A stretch of 22,210 nt of DNA from the IMG/VR virus record IMGVR_UViG_3300031629_000094, positions 1 through 22,210 of that record. One strand, given 5' to 3'. Source of the DNA: a virus. A model generated the notes under the pieces. That model saw nothing but the letters and a program-made list of their open reading frames with translations, did no database searches and was not told the DNA's origin. The translations under genes and the position numbers were made by a program. Of this stretch, positions 15,069 through 22,210 are shown piece by piece (position 1 is the stretch's first letter; the number at the start of each line of letters is the position of its first letter).

Positions 15069-15119
15069 ATTCTAGTCCCATATTTACTTGATACACCACT
15101 TAGCATAACCACTACCTAT

Positions 15120-15185
15120 TTACCCTACAGGAGCCTGTGAAGGGCTAACGTGTACAGGGTACACCTCAAGTAGTGTTGACCACAT
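15120..15185 (-). CDS. Possible 21-residue leader peptide ORF
   Basis: ATG at 15185 is preceded by AAGGGAG ending about 10 bases upstream and the frame ends with TAA at 15120-15122. The product starts MWSTLLEVYPVHVSPSQ. It overlaps the inverted repeats of the gap, so translation would open or close those stems, as in leader-peptide control. No homology can be claimed and a chance ORF of this size is common. Confidence 0.2.
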   Translation of the reverse strand: MWSTLLEVYPVHVSPSQAPVG

Positions 15186-15200
15186 ACTTATGCGGCTCCC
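15129..15200 (-). promoter_or_regulatory. Nested inverted repeats, possible structured RNA element
   Basis: An outer stem can form between 15195-15200 and 15130-15135 (GGGAGC-C on one side, GGCTCC on the other; six pairs). It encloses a hairpin at 15168-15189 (AAGTA/TACTT plus an inner GTG/CAC) and a perfect 6-bp hairpin with 3-base loop at 15150-15164 (GTGTAC-CCT-GTACAC). This is a three-way-junction-like plan of about 72 bases. It is not a recognisable tRNA or known riboswitch. It could control expression of the envelope cassette, stabilise or process the transcript, or be chance. Confidence 0.35.
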
Positions 15201-15257
15201 TTCTCTAATACAATAAAGTTACTAAATATAAGTTACCATGTATTAAGAGTTTAAATC

Positions 15258-15680
15258 CTAGGCTAGTATGGGTCTGGTAGGCCAAGTGATGTTCTCAGGA
15301 TCAGCAGTGTTAACAGGAAGATCCCGTAACTCTTGACGATATACTGCCCAAGCTGCTGTATCAACACCTACCTGTACGTGATCTACAGCCTGTGTATGGT
15401 CTGAAAGCACCAACATTGCATCCCGCTCTTTACGTAACTCCCCTATGGAGTCAACATCAGAATCATCAATACCCCAAGACTGTACCCATAGGCCATCTGC
15501 TATCACAGGAGTTAATTCTGTAATAACTCTACCTACTTTCATAGTAGGATACTCAGTATCATTTACTACAGCAAAGCCATACTCTGCAAGTATTTCCGCA
15601 GTTTTTATTCTAGGTAAAGACACATTCGGGACTACTATTTTGGTAATAGGGTATTCTTTTGTACTAGTATTTATATACAT
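15258..15680 (-). CDS. Tail assembly chaperone (Phage_tail_APC-like, 140 aa)
   Basis: ATG at 15680 has AGAGAG six bases upstream and follows the glycine-rich adhesin gene by 10 bases. The C-terminal half has the pattern of phage tail assembly chaperones of the APC type (PF16778): a helix LRKERDAMLVLSDHTQ, then an Ala/Trp helix with WAVYRQELRDLP, then an ending DPENITWPTRPI. In that family the sequence 'R-x-x-R-D-x-L-L-x-x-[ST]-D' and 'W-x-x-Y-R-Q-x-L-R-D-[LI]-P' are the hallmarks. The N-terminal part (about 1-75) is a small beta-rich domain. Position right after fibers and adhesin fits a chaperone needed to fold or trimerise them and probably absent from the mature particle. Family assignment is from motif memory. 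Confidence 0.7.
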   Translation of the reverse strand: MYINTSTKEYPITKIVVPNVSLPRIKTAEILAEYGFAVVNDTEYPTMKVGRVITELTPVIADGLWVQSWGIDDSDVDSIGELRKERDAMLVLSDHTQAVDHVQVGVDTAAWAVYRQELRDLPVNTADPENITWPTRPILA

Positions 15681-15690
15681 ATCAATCTCT

Positions 15691-16488
15691 CTATAAAACG
15701 GTTATTGTGACAAAACCGCCACCAACATTAGTTCGGTTAATGTCAGATGGGTTTGAAGCTGTATTGACAATGAAACTGGTTCCACCCTGCCTAGAGCCTC
15801 CACCAACATAACCACCGCCTCCTGCCCACTGGCCGTAGTAACTTGCACTCATACCGCCACCTCCAGCACCCCACCCACCAGTGGGGCCGTTCCAGTAGTG
15901 ATCAGTACCTGAGGTGTTCGCACCATCCTTAAAGTTTTTGCCTCGGAAGTTATTACCACCCCCGCCATAACCTGAATAGCCGCCACCTCCTCCTGCATAT
16001 CCCGACCCAGAACCACCAGCTCCAGAAGCGTTTAATGAACCTGTGATGTACGGCTTCCCCGCCCTATCTACAGTACCTCCCGTAGCTCCGGAACCTCCCC
16101 CACAAATGATCACATTAATGTTTTGGGATGTAGAAACCGCAGTGCCGCCACCTGCACCTGAGTTGCCGCCGAGTTGCCCACATGTAATATATAAGTACGA
16201 ACCCTCCACAAGATCAAAATCGGCTTGGACTGTGGCCCCACCATAGGGTGTCGCATTAGCAGAGCCAGCGCCTGCGGCTTGGATACGATACGTTGCTGTT
16301 TTTGGAACCATCCACCTCTGTCTAACACCGACACCCGATATATAAGAGGCTACAACGCCACTATATGCGGAACTTACTGTTGAAGTGGTGGGAGCAGTAT
16401 GACCGACAGCTAGGGCAGTGAACGTATGTGAGGTAAATTCATATAAACCCGGATCTTCACTATTACCTCTTAGTTTATTTTCTATCAT
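15691..16488 (-). CDS. Glycine-rich adhesin with ALK/LTK-type glycine-rich domain (265 aa)
   Basis: The frame is open to 16524, but the ATG at 16488 overlaps the previous TAA (TAATG) and is the likely start. Residues 17-75 follow the pattern of the ALK/LTK glycine-rich domain: YEFTSHTFTALAVGHTAPTT, then AYSG, then QRWMVPKTATYRIQAAGAGS (compare 'W-x-V-P-x-[TA]-G-x-Y-x-I-x-A-x-G-A'). Residues about 105-235 are dominated by Gly runs (GYAGGGGGYSGYGGGG and others) with aromatic residues, which may form polyglycine-II helices as in the tip adhesin of phage S16 (gp38). The C-terminus (GGGFVTITVL) is a closing strand. Coming after two fiber genes and before a chaperone, it is probably the receptor-binding tip. 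By eye its GC is above its neighbours', a possible sign of exchange. Confidence 0.65.
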   Translation of the reverse strand: MIENKLRGNSEDPGLYEFTSHTFTALAVGHTAPTTSTVSSAYSGVVASYISGVGVRQRWMVPKTATYRIQAAGAGSANATPYGGATVQADFDLVEGSYLYITCGQLGGNSGAGGGTAVSTSQNINVIICGGGSGATGGTVDRAGKPYITGSLNASGAGGSGSGYAGGGGGYSGYGGGGNNFRGKNFKDGANTSGTDHYWNGPTGGWGAGGGGMSASYYGQWAGGGGYVGGGSRQGGTSFIVNTASNPSDINRTNVGGGFVTITVL

Positions 16489-17870
16489 TAGCTCATTACC
16501 TGTCCCGCAGCAAAACCATACCAAGTTGTACCACCGTCCGTTGTTAGGAAAGAAAACACATCAACACCTGCTTCTAGGTCAGGTGCATCACCACCAGCCC
16601 AATCCACGGAGCTAGGCCAAGTGATAACGGGCGTAGAACTTAGGGTTGCTATTAAAGTAAATGCCCCGGCTTTACCTGAAGCAGGTGGATTAGAGAAGGT
16701 CAGAGTCTGTGACCCCGCAATAGCTTTAGTCTGTACATTGCCTAATGAAAGGTCTACGTCATTAGCAGCCATTGCTTGTACAGTTTCTGAGTAATCCTTG
16801 ATTTCAGGACGCTGGATGATGTTGTCAGCGTGGTTAACCGTACCTGACATAGTACCACCCGCTTTAGGTAGGGCAGCGCCAGCCGTAGTCGTAGTAGAAC
16901 TTAAGATACCATCTCTAGTAGCAATATCTACACCATCAAAGGTACTGTTGGTTGTAATTGCACCAGTCATTGCCCCACCTGTCTTAGGTAAAGCAGCGTC
17001 TGCTGTTACACCGTCTGCTGCTACATCACGACCATCAAAAGTAGAGTTTGTAGTTATTGCACCAGTCATAGCACCGCCTGCTTTAGGTAGTGCTGCTCCT
17101 GCGGTAGTAGTGGTGGAAGTTAAGATCCCGTCACGAGTAGCAATGTCTACACCGTCAAACGTACTGTTGGTAGTAATAGCTCCTGTCATAGCTCCACCAG
17201 CTTTAGGTAAAGCAGCATCAGCAGTTACACCATCGGCTGCTACATCACGACCATCAATGGTACTGTTGGTAGTAACTGCACCTGTAAAGGCACCACCAGC
17301 AAGAGGCATCTTAGTGCCAATAGACGTAGCGGTAGTTGTTGCATAGTTGGCATCATCACCTAAGGCTGCTGCTAGTTCATTCAACGTGTTCAAAGTAGCT
17401 GGAGCCGAGTCTGCTAGGGCTGCAATTGCTGCATCAGCGTAGGCTGTCGTTGCTACTTTAGTTGAGTTGTCTGCAGCAGATTGAGTAGTAGTAGTTGGAC
17501 TACCACCAAGAGCAATACTTGTTGCAGATTCAACAGCAGTTTTAATCTCTGCATCAGACTGATCTGCAGTAGCAGAAGCTTCAATAGCATTTAGCTTAGT
17601 GTGATCTGCATCTGTGAACACATTAGAGTCAGTAGCCGCTTCAACAGCAGCACGAATCTCCGCATCAGTTTGATCTGCAGTAGCAGAAGCTTCAATAGCA
17701 TCTAGCTTAGTTTTATCTACACTAGAGGGCATTGCAAAACCACCTGCAGTAGAACCATCATGGACTACTAAAGTGTCTTTTGTTGTGTCAACAGTAACTT
17801 CACGTAAGGCACCTGTAAAAGATGAATGCTCGGAAGTCGTGCCACCACGAAGTTGTAGTAATTTACTCAT
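16488..17870 (-). CDS. Tail fiber protein with alternating repeats (460 aa)
   Basis: ATG at 17870 has GGAGGT eight bases upstream, lying inside the end of the previous gene. The N-terminus (LQLRGGTTSEHSSFTGALRE, then VVHDGSTAGG) is the short beta module found at the start of many phage fibers and tropism proteins. Residues 57-118 contain a two-copy helical repeat (LDAIEASATADQTDAEIRAA). About 158-180 (TLNELAAALGDDANYAT) is shared with the 891-residue fiber. Residues 186-344 are alternating units of two types, each with AGGAMTG. The C-terminal knob (about 365-460) has TFSNPPASGKAGAFTLIATL and FLTTDGGTTWYGF, a common fiber ending. It likely forms a trimeric fiber segment distal to the 891-residue protein, with the next gene as tip. 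Host-range role is inferred. Confidence 0.8.
   Translation of the reverse strand: MSKLLQLRGGTTSEHSSFTGALREVTVDTTKDTLVVHDGSTAGGFAMPSSVDKTKLDAIEASATADQTDAEIRAAVEAATDSNVFTDADHTKLNAIEASATADQSDAEIKTAVESATSIALGGSPTTTTQSAADNSTKVATTAYADAAIAALADSAPATLNTLNELAAALGDDANYATTTATSIGTKMPLAGGAFTGAVTTNSTIDGRDVAADGVTADAALPKAGGAMTGAITTNSTFDGVDIATRDGILTSTTTTAGAALPKAGGAMTGAITTNSTFDGRDVAADGVTADAALPKTGGAMTGAITTNSTFDGVDIATRDGILSSTTTTAGAALPKAGGTMSGTVNHADNIIQRPEIKDYSETVQAMAANDVDLSLGNVQTKAIAGSQTLTFSNPPASGKAGAFTLIATLSSTPVITWPSSVDWAGGDAPDLEAGVDVFSFLTTDGGTTWYGFAAGQVMS
16839..17273 (-). repeat. Alternating protein repeats with divergent DNA in the 460-aa fiber
   Basis: Residues 200-344 alternate two unit types: one with STFDGRDVAADGVTADAALPK and one with STFDGVDIATRDGIL followed by a Thr run and AGAALPK. 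Protein copies are almost identical, but their DNA differs at many third codon positions (compare 16861-16950 with 17081-17170). Confidence 0.85.
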
Positions 17871-17872
17871 TG

Positions 17873-20548
17873 TTATAGACCTCCAAAGTCTAGCTGTAAG
17901 TTAGAACCTGAAATAGTTCCGATATTCGTCATGTTGTTATTTTGTCCATCTAATGCCCCACCTAACTGTGGAGTTACATCTTCATGGATATTAGTTAATC
18001 CTGAAATAATGCTACTAAATATAGTTCCATTAAAGTATTTAAATATGTTTGTAGTAGTGTCCATCCACAGATCACCTGTGGACGGGCTAGAAGGTGCAGT
18101 AGAAGCTATTTTGTACTCATTAGCATATCTATTTACATCAGCTAAGTTACTTGCAACACTATTAACATTAGCAATAGCTGCACCAACTAAGTTTACATTA
18201 GTGACAGCACCTGCAACAGTACCTATATTTGAGGTAATCCCTGCAACAGTACTTATGTTTGAAGAATTGTTAGAGACTGTGGTAATATTAGCTGAAATGG
18301 CACCTACAGCATTAACATTTGAGATATTAGAAGCTACACTATTAACATTTGAGATATTAGAAGCTACACTATTAACATTGGATATTGCATTACCTACAGC
18401 GGCAATCTGACCTGATCCTGTGCCTACAGTAACTGCGGCTGTTATAGCCCCTAAGTCTTCAGAATAAACAATGTCCCCCGCTACAATGTCAATTGCAGCT
18501 TGGTTAAGCGCAGTGGGGGCAGTTGCTGCCCATGTACTTGTAGCAGTGTTATACGCCCTAAGCTCATTGGCAGATGTGTTCCACCATAAGTCACCTGAAT
18601 CTAGTGAAGTAGAGGGAGCAGATGATGCCGTACGATATTTATTAACAAAAGCATTAACATCTGAAATATTAGTCGCTACTGTATTTACGTTTGTAGCATT
18701 ACTGACTACACTGTTGATGTTAGTTGCGTTAGCAACTGCACTATTGATGTTAGTTGCATTGGAAGCCACAGCATTAACATTGGATATTGAACCTGCTACA
18801 GAATTAATATTAGTTGCGTTAGCAACTGCACTGTTGATGTTAGTTGCATTGGAAGCCGCAGCATTAACATTAGATATTGCACCAGCAACTGTATTAACAT
18901 TTGTAATGGCTGCGCCAACAACACCGATAGAGTTACCTGACCCTGTGCTAACTGCGGAGGCTATAGAGCCTAAGTCCTCAGTATAGACAATCTCACCACC
19001 AACAGCATTAATTAAAGCTTGGTCAGCAGCATTAGGTGCCATTACTACCCATGCAGATCCACTGTAGACCTTCATAGCACTAGCAGTGGTGTCCCAATAC
19101 ATAGCGCCTGTAAGTAAAGAGCCACCATCATTATCTACAGAAGGTGCCGAACTTTTTGAGCCAAGCATACGATCATCAAAGCTATCATATGAAGTAGCAG
19201 CAGCGGTAGCTGAGTTAGCAGCATTTGTCTCACTAGTTGCGGCATTACCTGCACTAGTCGCAGCAGCAGTAGATGAACCTAATATAGTATCTACATAAGT
19301 CTTCGTAGTAGCATCTTGTGCAAGAGTAGGATCAGCAACACCTGTGATCTTGTTAGCACCCATAGCCAGAACACCACTCATGGTGTCACCTGCTTTGGTT
19401 ACCTTCAATGCGTCTGCTGTATCTGTGTATGTCTTTGTAACAGCGTCTGTGCCAGCCGTAGGGGTGCCTAGGCCAGTGATCTTACTAGTACCCATAGCAA
19501 TGGCACCAGTCATGGTTCCACCTGCCTTAGGTAGCTTTGTGGCTATTGCAGCAGTGGTAGTAGAAGCATAGTTAGCGTCATCACCTAGGGCAGCAGCTAA
19601 CTCATTAAGAGTATCTAAAGCACCCGGAGCAGCAGCAATGACAGCAGACACTTCAGTATCTACATACGTCTTGGTAGCAGCATCCGAGCCTTGTACTGGA
19701 TTAGATAGACCTGTTATGGTAGAGGCTGTACCAGAGTTCATATCAAGTGAGCCGTTGATGGTCACATTAGTAAATGAGCTTGTACCTGAACCCGCAGTTA
19801 TATTACCCGTTACATTACCTGTAACAGCACCTGTGTGAACACCTGCTGTATTGCCAGTTAAGTTACCCGTTACATTACCTGCTAGCGGGCCTACAAAGTT
19901 TGTAGCATTTACTGTAGTACCTGTAATGGTACTAGCTGAAGTGTTACCAATCTGAGAACTGTTTACTGTACTGCCAGCAACTGCAACACCATCTATAGTA
20001 CCGCCATTAATATCAGCAGTAGTCGCTACAAGCGAAGTAATAGTAGCAGCGGCAGGAGTAGCACCACCAATGATAGTACCATCAATGTTACCACCATTAA
20101 TATCAACAGTAGCAAGAGTGGATAAGCCTGTGACACCTAAAGTGCCTGCAATGGTTGCATTCTCATGTACCGCAATAGTATCAATGTAGCCAATACCATC
20201 TATGTATAAGTCTTTAAACTCAGCACTAGAGGAACCAAGATCAACATCACTATCAGTGACAGGAACAATTGCCCCATCTTGAATACGTAGCTGTTCTACT
20301 GTGCCAGCACCTACTTGTGCATAGAAGCTGATACGGTTATTAGTAGTGTCAATAACTACTTTGTTTAATGCATCAACATCTGCAATGAGAGGTACGTAAG
20401 CACCTTCCGTTGAAGATCCATCATGCTTGTGTCCAGTTGCGAATGCGAAGGCATCACGTAAGGCATTATACTCTGCGTTAACGGGTGCCGCTTTGATTAC
20501 TGCGTTTGCAGTTATGTCTGCAACGGATTGTCTATTATAGCCAGCCAT
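17873..20548 (-). CDS. Long tail fiber protein (891 aa)
   Basis: ATG at 20548 follows the previous TAA by one base; GGAGAT lies about 10 bases upstream. The N-terminus (NAEYNALRDAFAFATGHKHD) is a typical virion-attachment module of marine phage fibers, followed by VDLGSSSAEFKDLYIDGIGY (about 102-121). A beta-rich repeat part covers about 125-285. Around 286-420 are fiber repeats with ATKTYVDT and KAGGTMTGAIAMG, including the TLNELAAALGDDANYA piece shared with the 460-residue fiber. Three copies of a small 'S-A-P-S ... G-D-L-W ... Y' module occur at about 466-501, 642-673 and 817-842, separated by two arrays of 10-residue repeats (549-638, 722-808). The end reads DVTPQLGGALDGQNNNMTNI, a common fiber ending. 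It is probably the stalk joined to the tail, carrying the following fiber and adhesin. Confidence 0.8.
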   Translation of the reverse strand: MAGYNRQSVADITANAVIKAAPVNAEYNALRDAFAFATGHKHDGSSTEGAYVPLIADVDALNKVVIDTTNNRISFYAQVGAGTVEQLRIQDGAIVPVTDSDVDLGSSSAEFKDLYIDGIGYIDTIAVHENATIAGTLGVTGLSTLATVDINGGNIDGTIIGGATPAAATITSLVATTADINGGTIDGVAVAGSTVNSSQIGNTSASTITGTTVNATNFVGPLAGNVTGNLTGNTAGVHTGAVTGNVTGNITAGSGTSSFTNVTINGSLDMNSGTASTITGLSNPVQGSDAATKTYVDTEVSAVIAAAPGALDTLNELAAALGDDANYASTTTAAIATKLPKAGGTMTGAIAMGTSKITGLGTPTAGTDAVTKTYTDTADALKVTKAGDTMSGVLAMGANKITGVADPTLAQDATTKTYVDTILGSSTAAATSAGNAATSETNAANSATAAATSYDSFDDRMLGSKSSAPSVDNDGGSLLTGAMYWDTTASAMKVYSGSAWVVMAPNAADQALINAVGGEIVYTEDLGSIASAVSTGSGNSIGVVGAAITNVNTVAGAISNVNAAASNATNINSAVANATNINSVAGSISNVNAVASNATNINSAVANATNINSVVSNATNVNTVATNISDVNAFVNKYRTASSAPSTSLDSGDLWWNTSANELRAYNTATSTWAATAPTALNQAAIDIVAGDIVYSEDLGAITAAVTVGTGSGQIAAVGNAISNVNSVASNISNVNSVASNISNVNAVGAISANITTVSNNSSNISTVAGITSNIGTVAGAVTNVNLVGAAIANVNSVASNLADVNRYANEYKIASTAPSSPSTGDLWMDTTTNIFKYFNGTIFSSIISGLTNIHEDVTPQLGGALDGQNNNMTNIGTISGSNLQLDFGGL
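18125..18385 (-). repeat. Second array of 10-residue repeats with perfect 30-bp tandem copy
   Basis: Residues 722-808 hold nine further units in the same phase, for example NISNVNSVAS. The 30-base units at 18311-18340 and 18341-18370 are identical, indicating a recent tandem duplication; the outer units are diverged. Confidence 0.85.
18635..18904 (-). repeat. First array of nine 10-residue (30-bp) repeats in the long fiber
   Basis: Residues 549-638 hold nine units in strict register with the pattern N-[VI]-N-[TSA]-x-[VA]-x-[SAN], for example NATNINSAVA. At DNA level, 18721-18790 and 18811-18880 are nearly identical copies 90 bases apart, so part of the array grew by duplicating three units together. 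Confidence 0.85.
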
Positions 20549-20549
20549 T

Positions 20550-22088
20550 TTATCTTAGATCTCCAGTGCCATAAGTTAACACTATGCCCTGTATGCTGTG
20601 ACTAGCATCAGTGCTATTAGTTACGTATTTAAAGGATATGGACTTACCAGAACCTGCTATGTTAGTTGTCCGTATCGGTGAGGGGTTACCACTGTAGATG
20701 GCAGTACTATCGTAGGTAGCTTCATTAAAGTATGCGGCTGCACCTACGGTATTCATTGTATAGTTAGTTGGGTTCATTATAGTAGTATCTTCGTAATCAT
20801 ACACTACAGATAATATAATTTCGTTATCCCCCTCAGATCGGAGGTAAGTACTAACTTTATAAAAGATCTTACGTAGTTCAGGATTTTCCATATATAGGTA
20901 AGGAGTTTGATATACACTGAAGATGTCTAGCCCATTAAAGGAGTTACCAATCTCTTGTCTATGTACTTTACCATCGGATGTACCATGTATTACATACTCA
21001 TACTGACCTAAGTAGCCACTAGCAGCACATGTAGCCTCTAGTCCTAATAGTTGTCCAAACTCAAAGGAGAACCCTTCTTGTTGCTTTCGGATACCTCCGA
21101 TAATACCCTGTGCTTCTGAGGCAGCAAAGAAGATACGGAACTGCGACTTCTGACGAATAACTACTGAAGATAGGCCATCTAAATCTATGTTCATTGAAAT
21201 GTCTGTGAATAGAGATTGAATATCTTTTGATATAGTCTCTAGTTCTACATCACCAATTCTGCTTGTACCTGATATAGGCCGCATACCATCCTGACTAAGG
21301 AACATTAAGTCCCCACCAATCTCCATGATACTGTCCGAAGCAATACAACCTAGATCGTGTGTAACACCTGTCAATACAAAGTCAGAAGTACTAGTACCTT
21401 TCAAAGACTTAATGTTGTTAGTTCCAAAGATATATAGTACATCTCGGAAAGGTTTGATAGCTACAATAGGGAAGCCTACATTAATTACGCCAGCACCATT
21501 GCCTGTAGCAAAGTCAGTTTCAGCTAATGGAGCACTGAAGAATAGTTTTGTAGGATGTGCAGGATCACCTGCAAGGAACATATGATTAGCATAATCCACA
21601 GCATACTTTGGATCCGTAGGAGCATTCGCATGAGTAAGCTGAGTGTATGTAGTACCATCATAAGTAGCTGCAGGATTAATACCATCTGTAAGTATAGTCT
21701 TTGGTGTAGTGAAGTTAAAGTTACTAAAACGTACCTTACCCACCCCTACCATTGTAGGTGAACCAGCAGTAGTAGCGGCTACCCATGCAGAGGTTGCTGT
21801 ATTCCAATAGTGAAGATAGTTATATCCAGAAGAAGGTTTTCTACAGGCTAGGATGCCATTGTTGATACCGTTGACTACATTAACACCTAGCGTAGATCCT
21901 GTTCCCGGAAGTGTACCATATGAATTATCAAAACCATTAATACGTCTATAACCACCTGTAATAGCTGGCTCATAGTTAACTAGTAGAATAGCACTACCCG
22001 GAGCTTGTTCACCCTGTGCAAGAACATCACGACTTGTATCTAAGCCGCCCCTGCAGAATACTTTGTTTACTGATAGTTGATCTGCCAT
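20550..22088 (-). CDS. Tail nozzle/hub-like protein (512 aa)
   Basis: ATG at 22088 lies four bases after the stop of the preceding gene; no strong ribosome site is seen, so coupling is likely. The N-terminal part (FCRGGLDTSRDVLAQGEQAP, then NYEPAITGGYRRINGFDNSY) has the 'E-P-x-x-x-G-G-Y-R-R-I-x-G-F' pattern seen in tail hub, nozzle or stabilization proteins of podoviruses, many of which are beta-propellers. The rest is beta-rich with repeated Trp/Tyr/Gly strands (NHMFLAGDPAHPTKLFFSAP, FRDVLYIFGTNNIKSLKG, GGDLMFLSQDGMRP), consistent with propeller blades. It should form the end of the short tail through which DNA leaves, with fibers attached. Gene order nozzle-then-fiber supports this. The exact equivalent (T7 gp12 or P22 gp10) cannot be decided from sequence reading. 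Confidence 0.6.
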   Translation of the reverse strand: MADQLSVNKVFCRGGLDTSRDVLAQGEQAPGSAILLVNYEPAITGGYRRINGFDNSYGTLPGTGSTLGVNVVNGINNGILACRKPSSGYNYLHYWNTATSAWVAATTAGSPTMVGVGKVRFSNFNFTTPKTILTDGINPAATYDGTTYTQLTHANAPTDPKYAVDYANHMFLAGDPAHPTKLFFSAPLAETDFATGNGAGVINVGFPIVAIKPFRDVLYIFGTNNIKSLKGTSTSDFVLTGVTHDLGCIASDSIMEIGGDLMFLSQDGMRPISGTSRIGDVELETISKDIQSLFTDISMNIDLDGLSSVVIRQKSQFRIFFAASEAQGIIGGIRKQQEGFSFEFGQLLGLEATCAASGYLGQYEYVIHGTSDGKVHRQEIGNSFNGLDIFSVYQTPYLYMENPELRKIFYKVSTYLRSEGDNEIILSVVYDYEDTTIMNPTNYTMNTVGAAAYFNEATYDSTAIYSGNPSPIRTTNIAGSGKSISFKYVTNSTDASHSIQGIVLTYGTGDLR

Positions 22089-22092
22089 GTGA

Positions 22093-22210
22093 CTATGCTA
22101 TCCCTGCAGAAGTAAGCTGACGAGTCCTAACAATGTAAGTTGATCTCATTTGGAACGTATCATCCATTAGGACATTACGCATAGCCTTAACACCATCTTC
22201 AAAAGCTTCT
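22093..22210 (-). CDS. 3' end of an unidentified, probably structural gene
   Basis: The minus-strand frame is open from the right window edge to TAG at 22093-22095, giving the last 38 residues (starting EAFEDGVKAMRNVLMDDTFQ). The start is outside the window. The end lies four bases before the nozzle-like gene, in the same packed transcription unit, so a tail or head-tail connector protein would be expected, but the fragment is too short to identify. Confidence 0.6.
   Translation of the reverse strand, partial: EAFEDGVKAMRNVLMDDTFQMRSTYIVRTRQLTSAGIA

Larger units (their letters stand above)
15069..15257. other. Noncoding gap between tail-fiber block and envelope cassette
   Basis: The larger of the two gaps. 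On the minus strand it starts AT-rich (about 15257-15201; TATATT at about 15229-15224 resembles a -10 box but lacks a good -35), then holds several inverted repeats (15129-15200), a possible 21-codon ORF (15120-15185) and a weak 13-codon ORF whose TGA overlaps the ATG at 15068. No hairpin is followed by a T-run, so no intrinsic terminator is called on either strand. Confidence 0.75.

Noticed and set aside
15129-15200. tRNA-like length (72 bases) closed by a 6-7 bp stem
   Set aside because: No T-loop TTC-R motif, no D-arm pattern and no proper anticodon arm on either strand, so it is not called a tRNA.
16489-16524. N-terminal extension of the glycine-rich gene to an upstream ATG
   Set aside because: It would overlap the fiber gene by 37 bases and lacks a ribosome site; the TAATG start at 16488 is more natural.
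16798-17346. Plus-strand ORF of 182 codons (and similar ones at 17931-18410, 18471-18986, 2652-3131)
   Set aside because: They are antisense shadows of low-complexity repeat-coding genes, have no ribosome site of note, and give hydrophobic Val/Ala/Pro-rich strings with no family character.
18311-18370. 30-base direct repeats that could suggest a CRISPR array
   Set aside because: The copies are directly adjacent without spacers and lie in frame inside a fiber gene.

Overview
The window looks like part of the late (structural) region of a tailed bacteriophage genome, most likely a marine podovirus. Every credible gene lies on the minus strand, so transcription runs from position 22210 down to 1. 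Genes are packed with overlaps or gaps under about 25 bases, except for two gaps of 189 and 156 bases. By eye the composition is moderately AT-rich. The podovirus reading rests on a nozzle-like tail protein followed by fibers and a block of very large internal-virion-type proteins. A marine origin, and a Gram-negative host using Sec signal peptides, are inferred from protein motifs and not proven.

Layout in transcription order. (1) 22210-15258, tail and adhesion block: the 3' end of an unidentified gene, a tail nozzle/hub-like protein, two long repeat-built tail fibers, a glycine-rich adhesin resembling the ALK/LTK glycine-rich domain, and a small tail-assembly chaperone. (2) 15257-15069, a noncoding gap with several inverted repeats and a possible 21-codon leader ORF. 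(3) 15068-10819, an envelope-targeted cassette: five consecutive proteins with Sec-type signal peptides (one also with a C-terminal membrane segment, one pilin-like, one possibly an Ig-like chaperone), then a membrane-anchored coiled-coil protein, a tail-anchored XhlA-like miniprotein, a 38-residue Cys4 zinc-ribbon microprotein starting on GTG, a small charged protein and a holin-like protein. (4) 10818-10663, a noncoding gap with a good sigma70-like promoter, flanking direct repeats, a C-rich tract and two mutually exclusive hairpins. (5) 10662-1, the internal-virion block: a 1233-residue protein with an unbroken helical repeat stalk, two small proteins, a 594/591-residue protein, a 1174-residue protein with three FDLSxPY motifs, and a C-terminally incomplete protein with an HEYTH zinc-peptidase motif.

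Blocks 1 and 5 should build the particle: adsorption apparatus outside, and ejection proteins inside that would help carry DNA across the host envelope. Block 3 does not look like virion parts, because nearly all its products are destined for the membrane or periplasm. It probably acts on the host envelope during infection (lysis, superinfection exclusion or a surface structure) and is the most promising candidate for an undescribed system here. No endolysin, terminase, capsid, portal, tRNA, CRISPR array or insertion sequence was seen.
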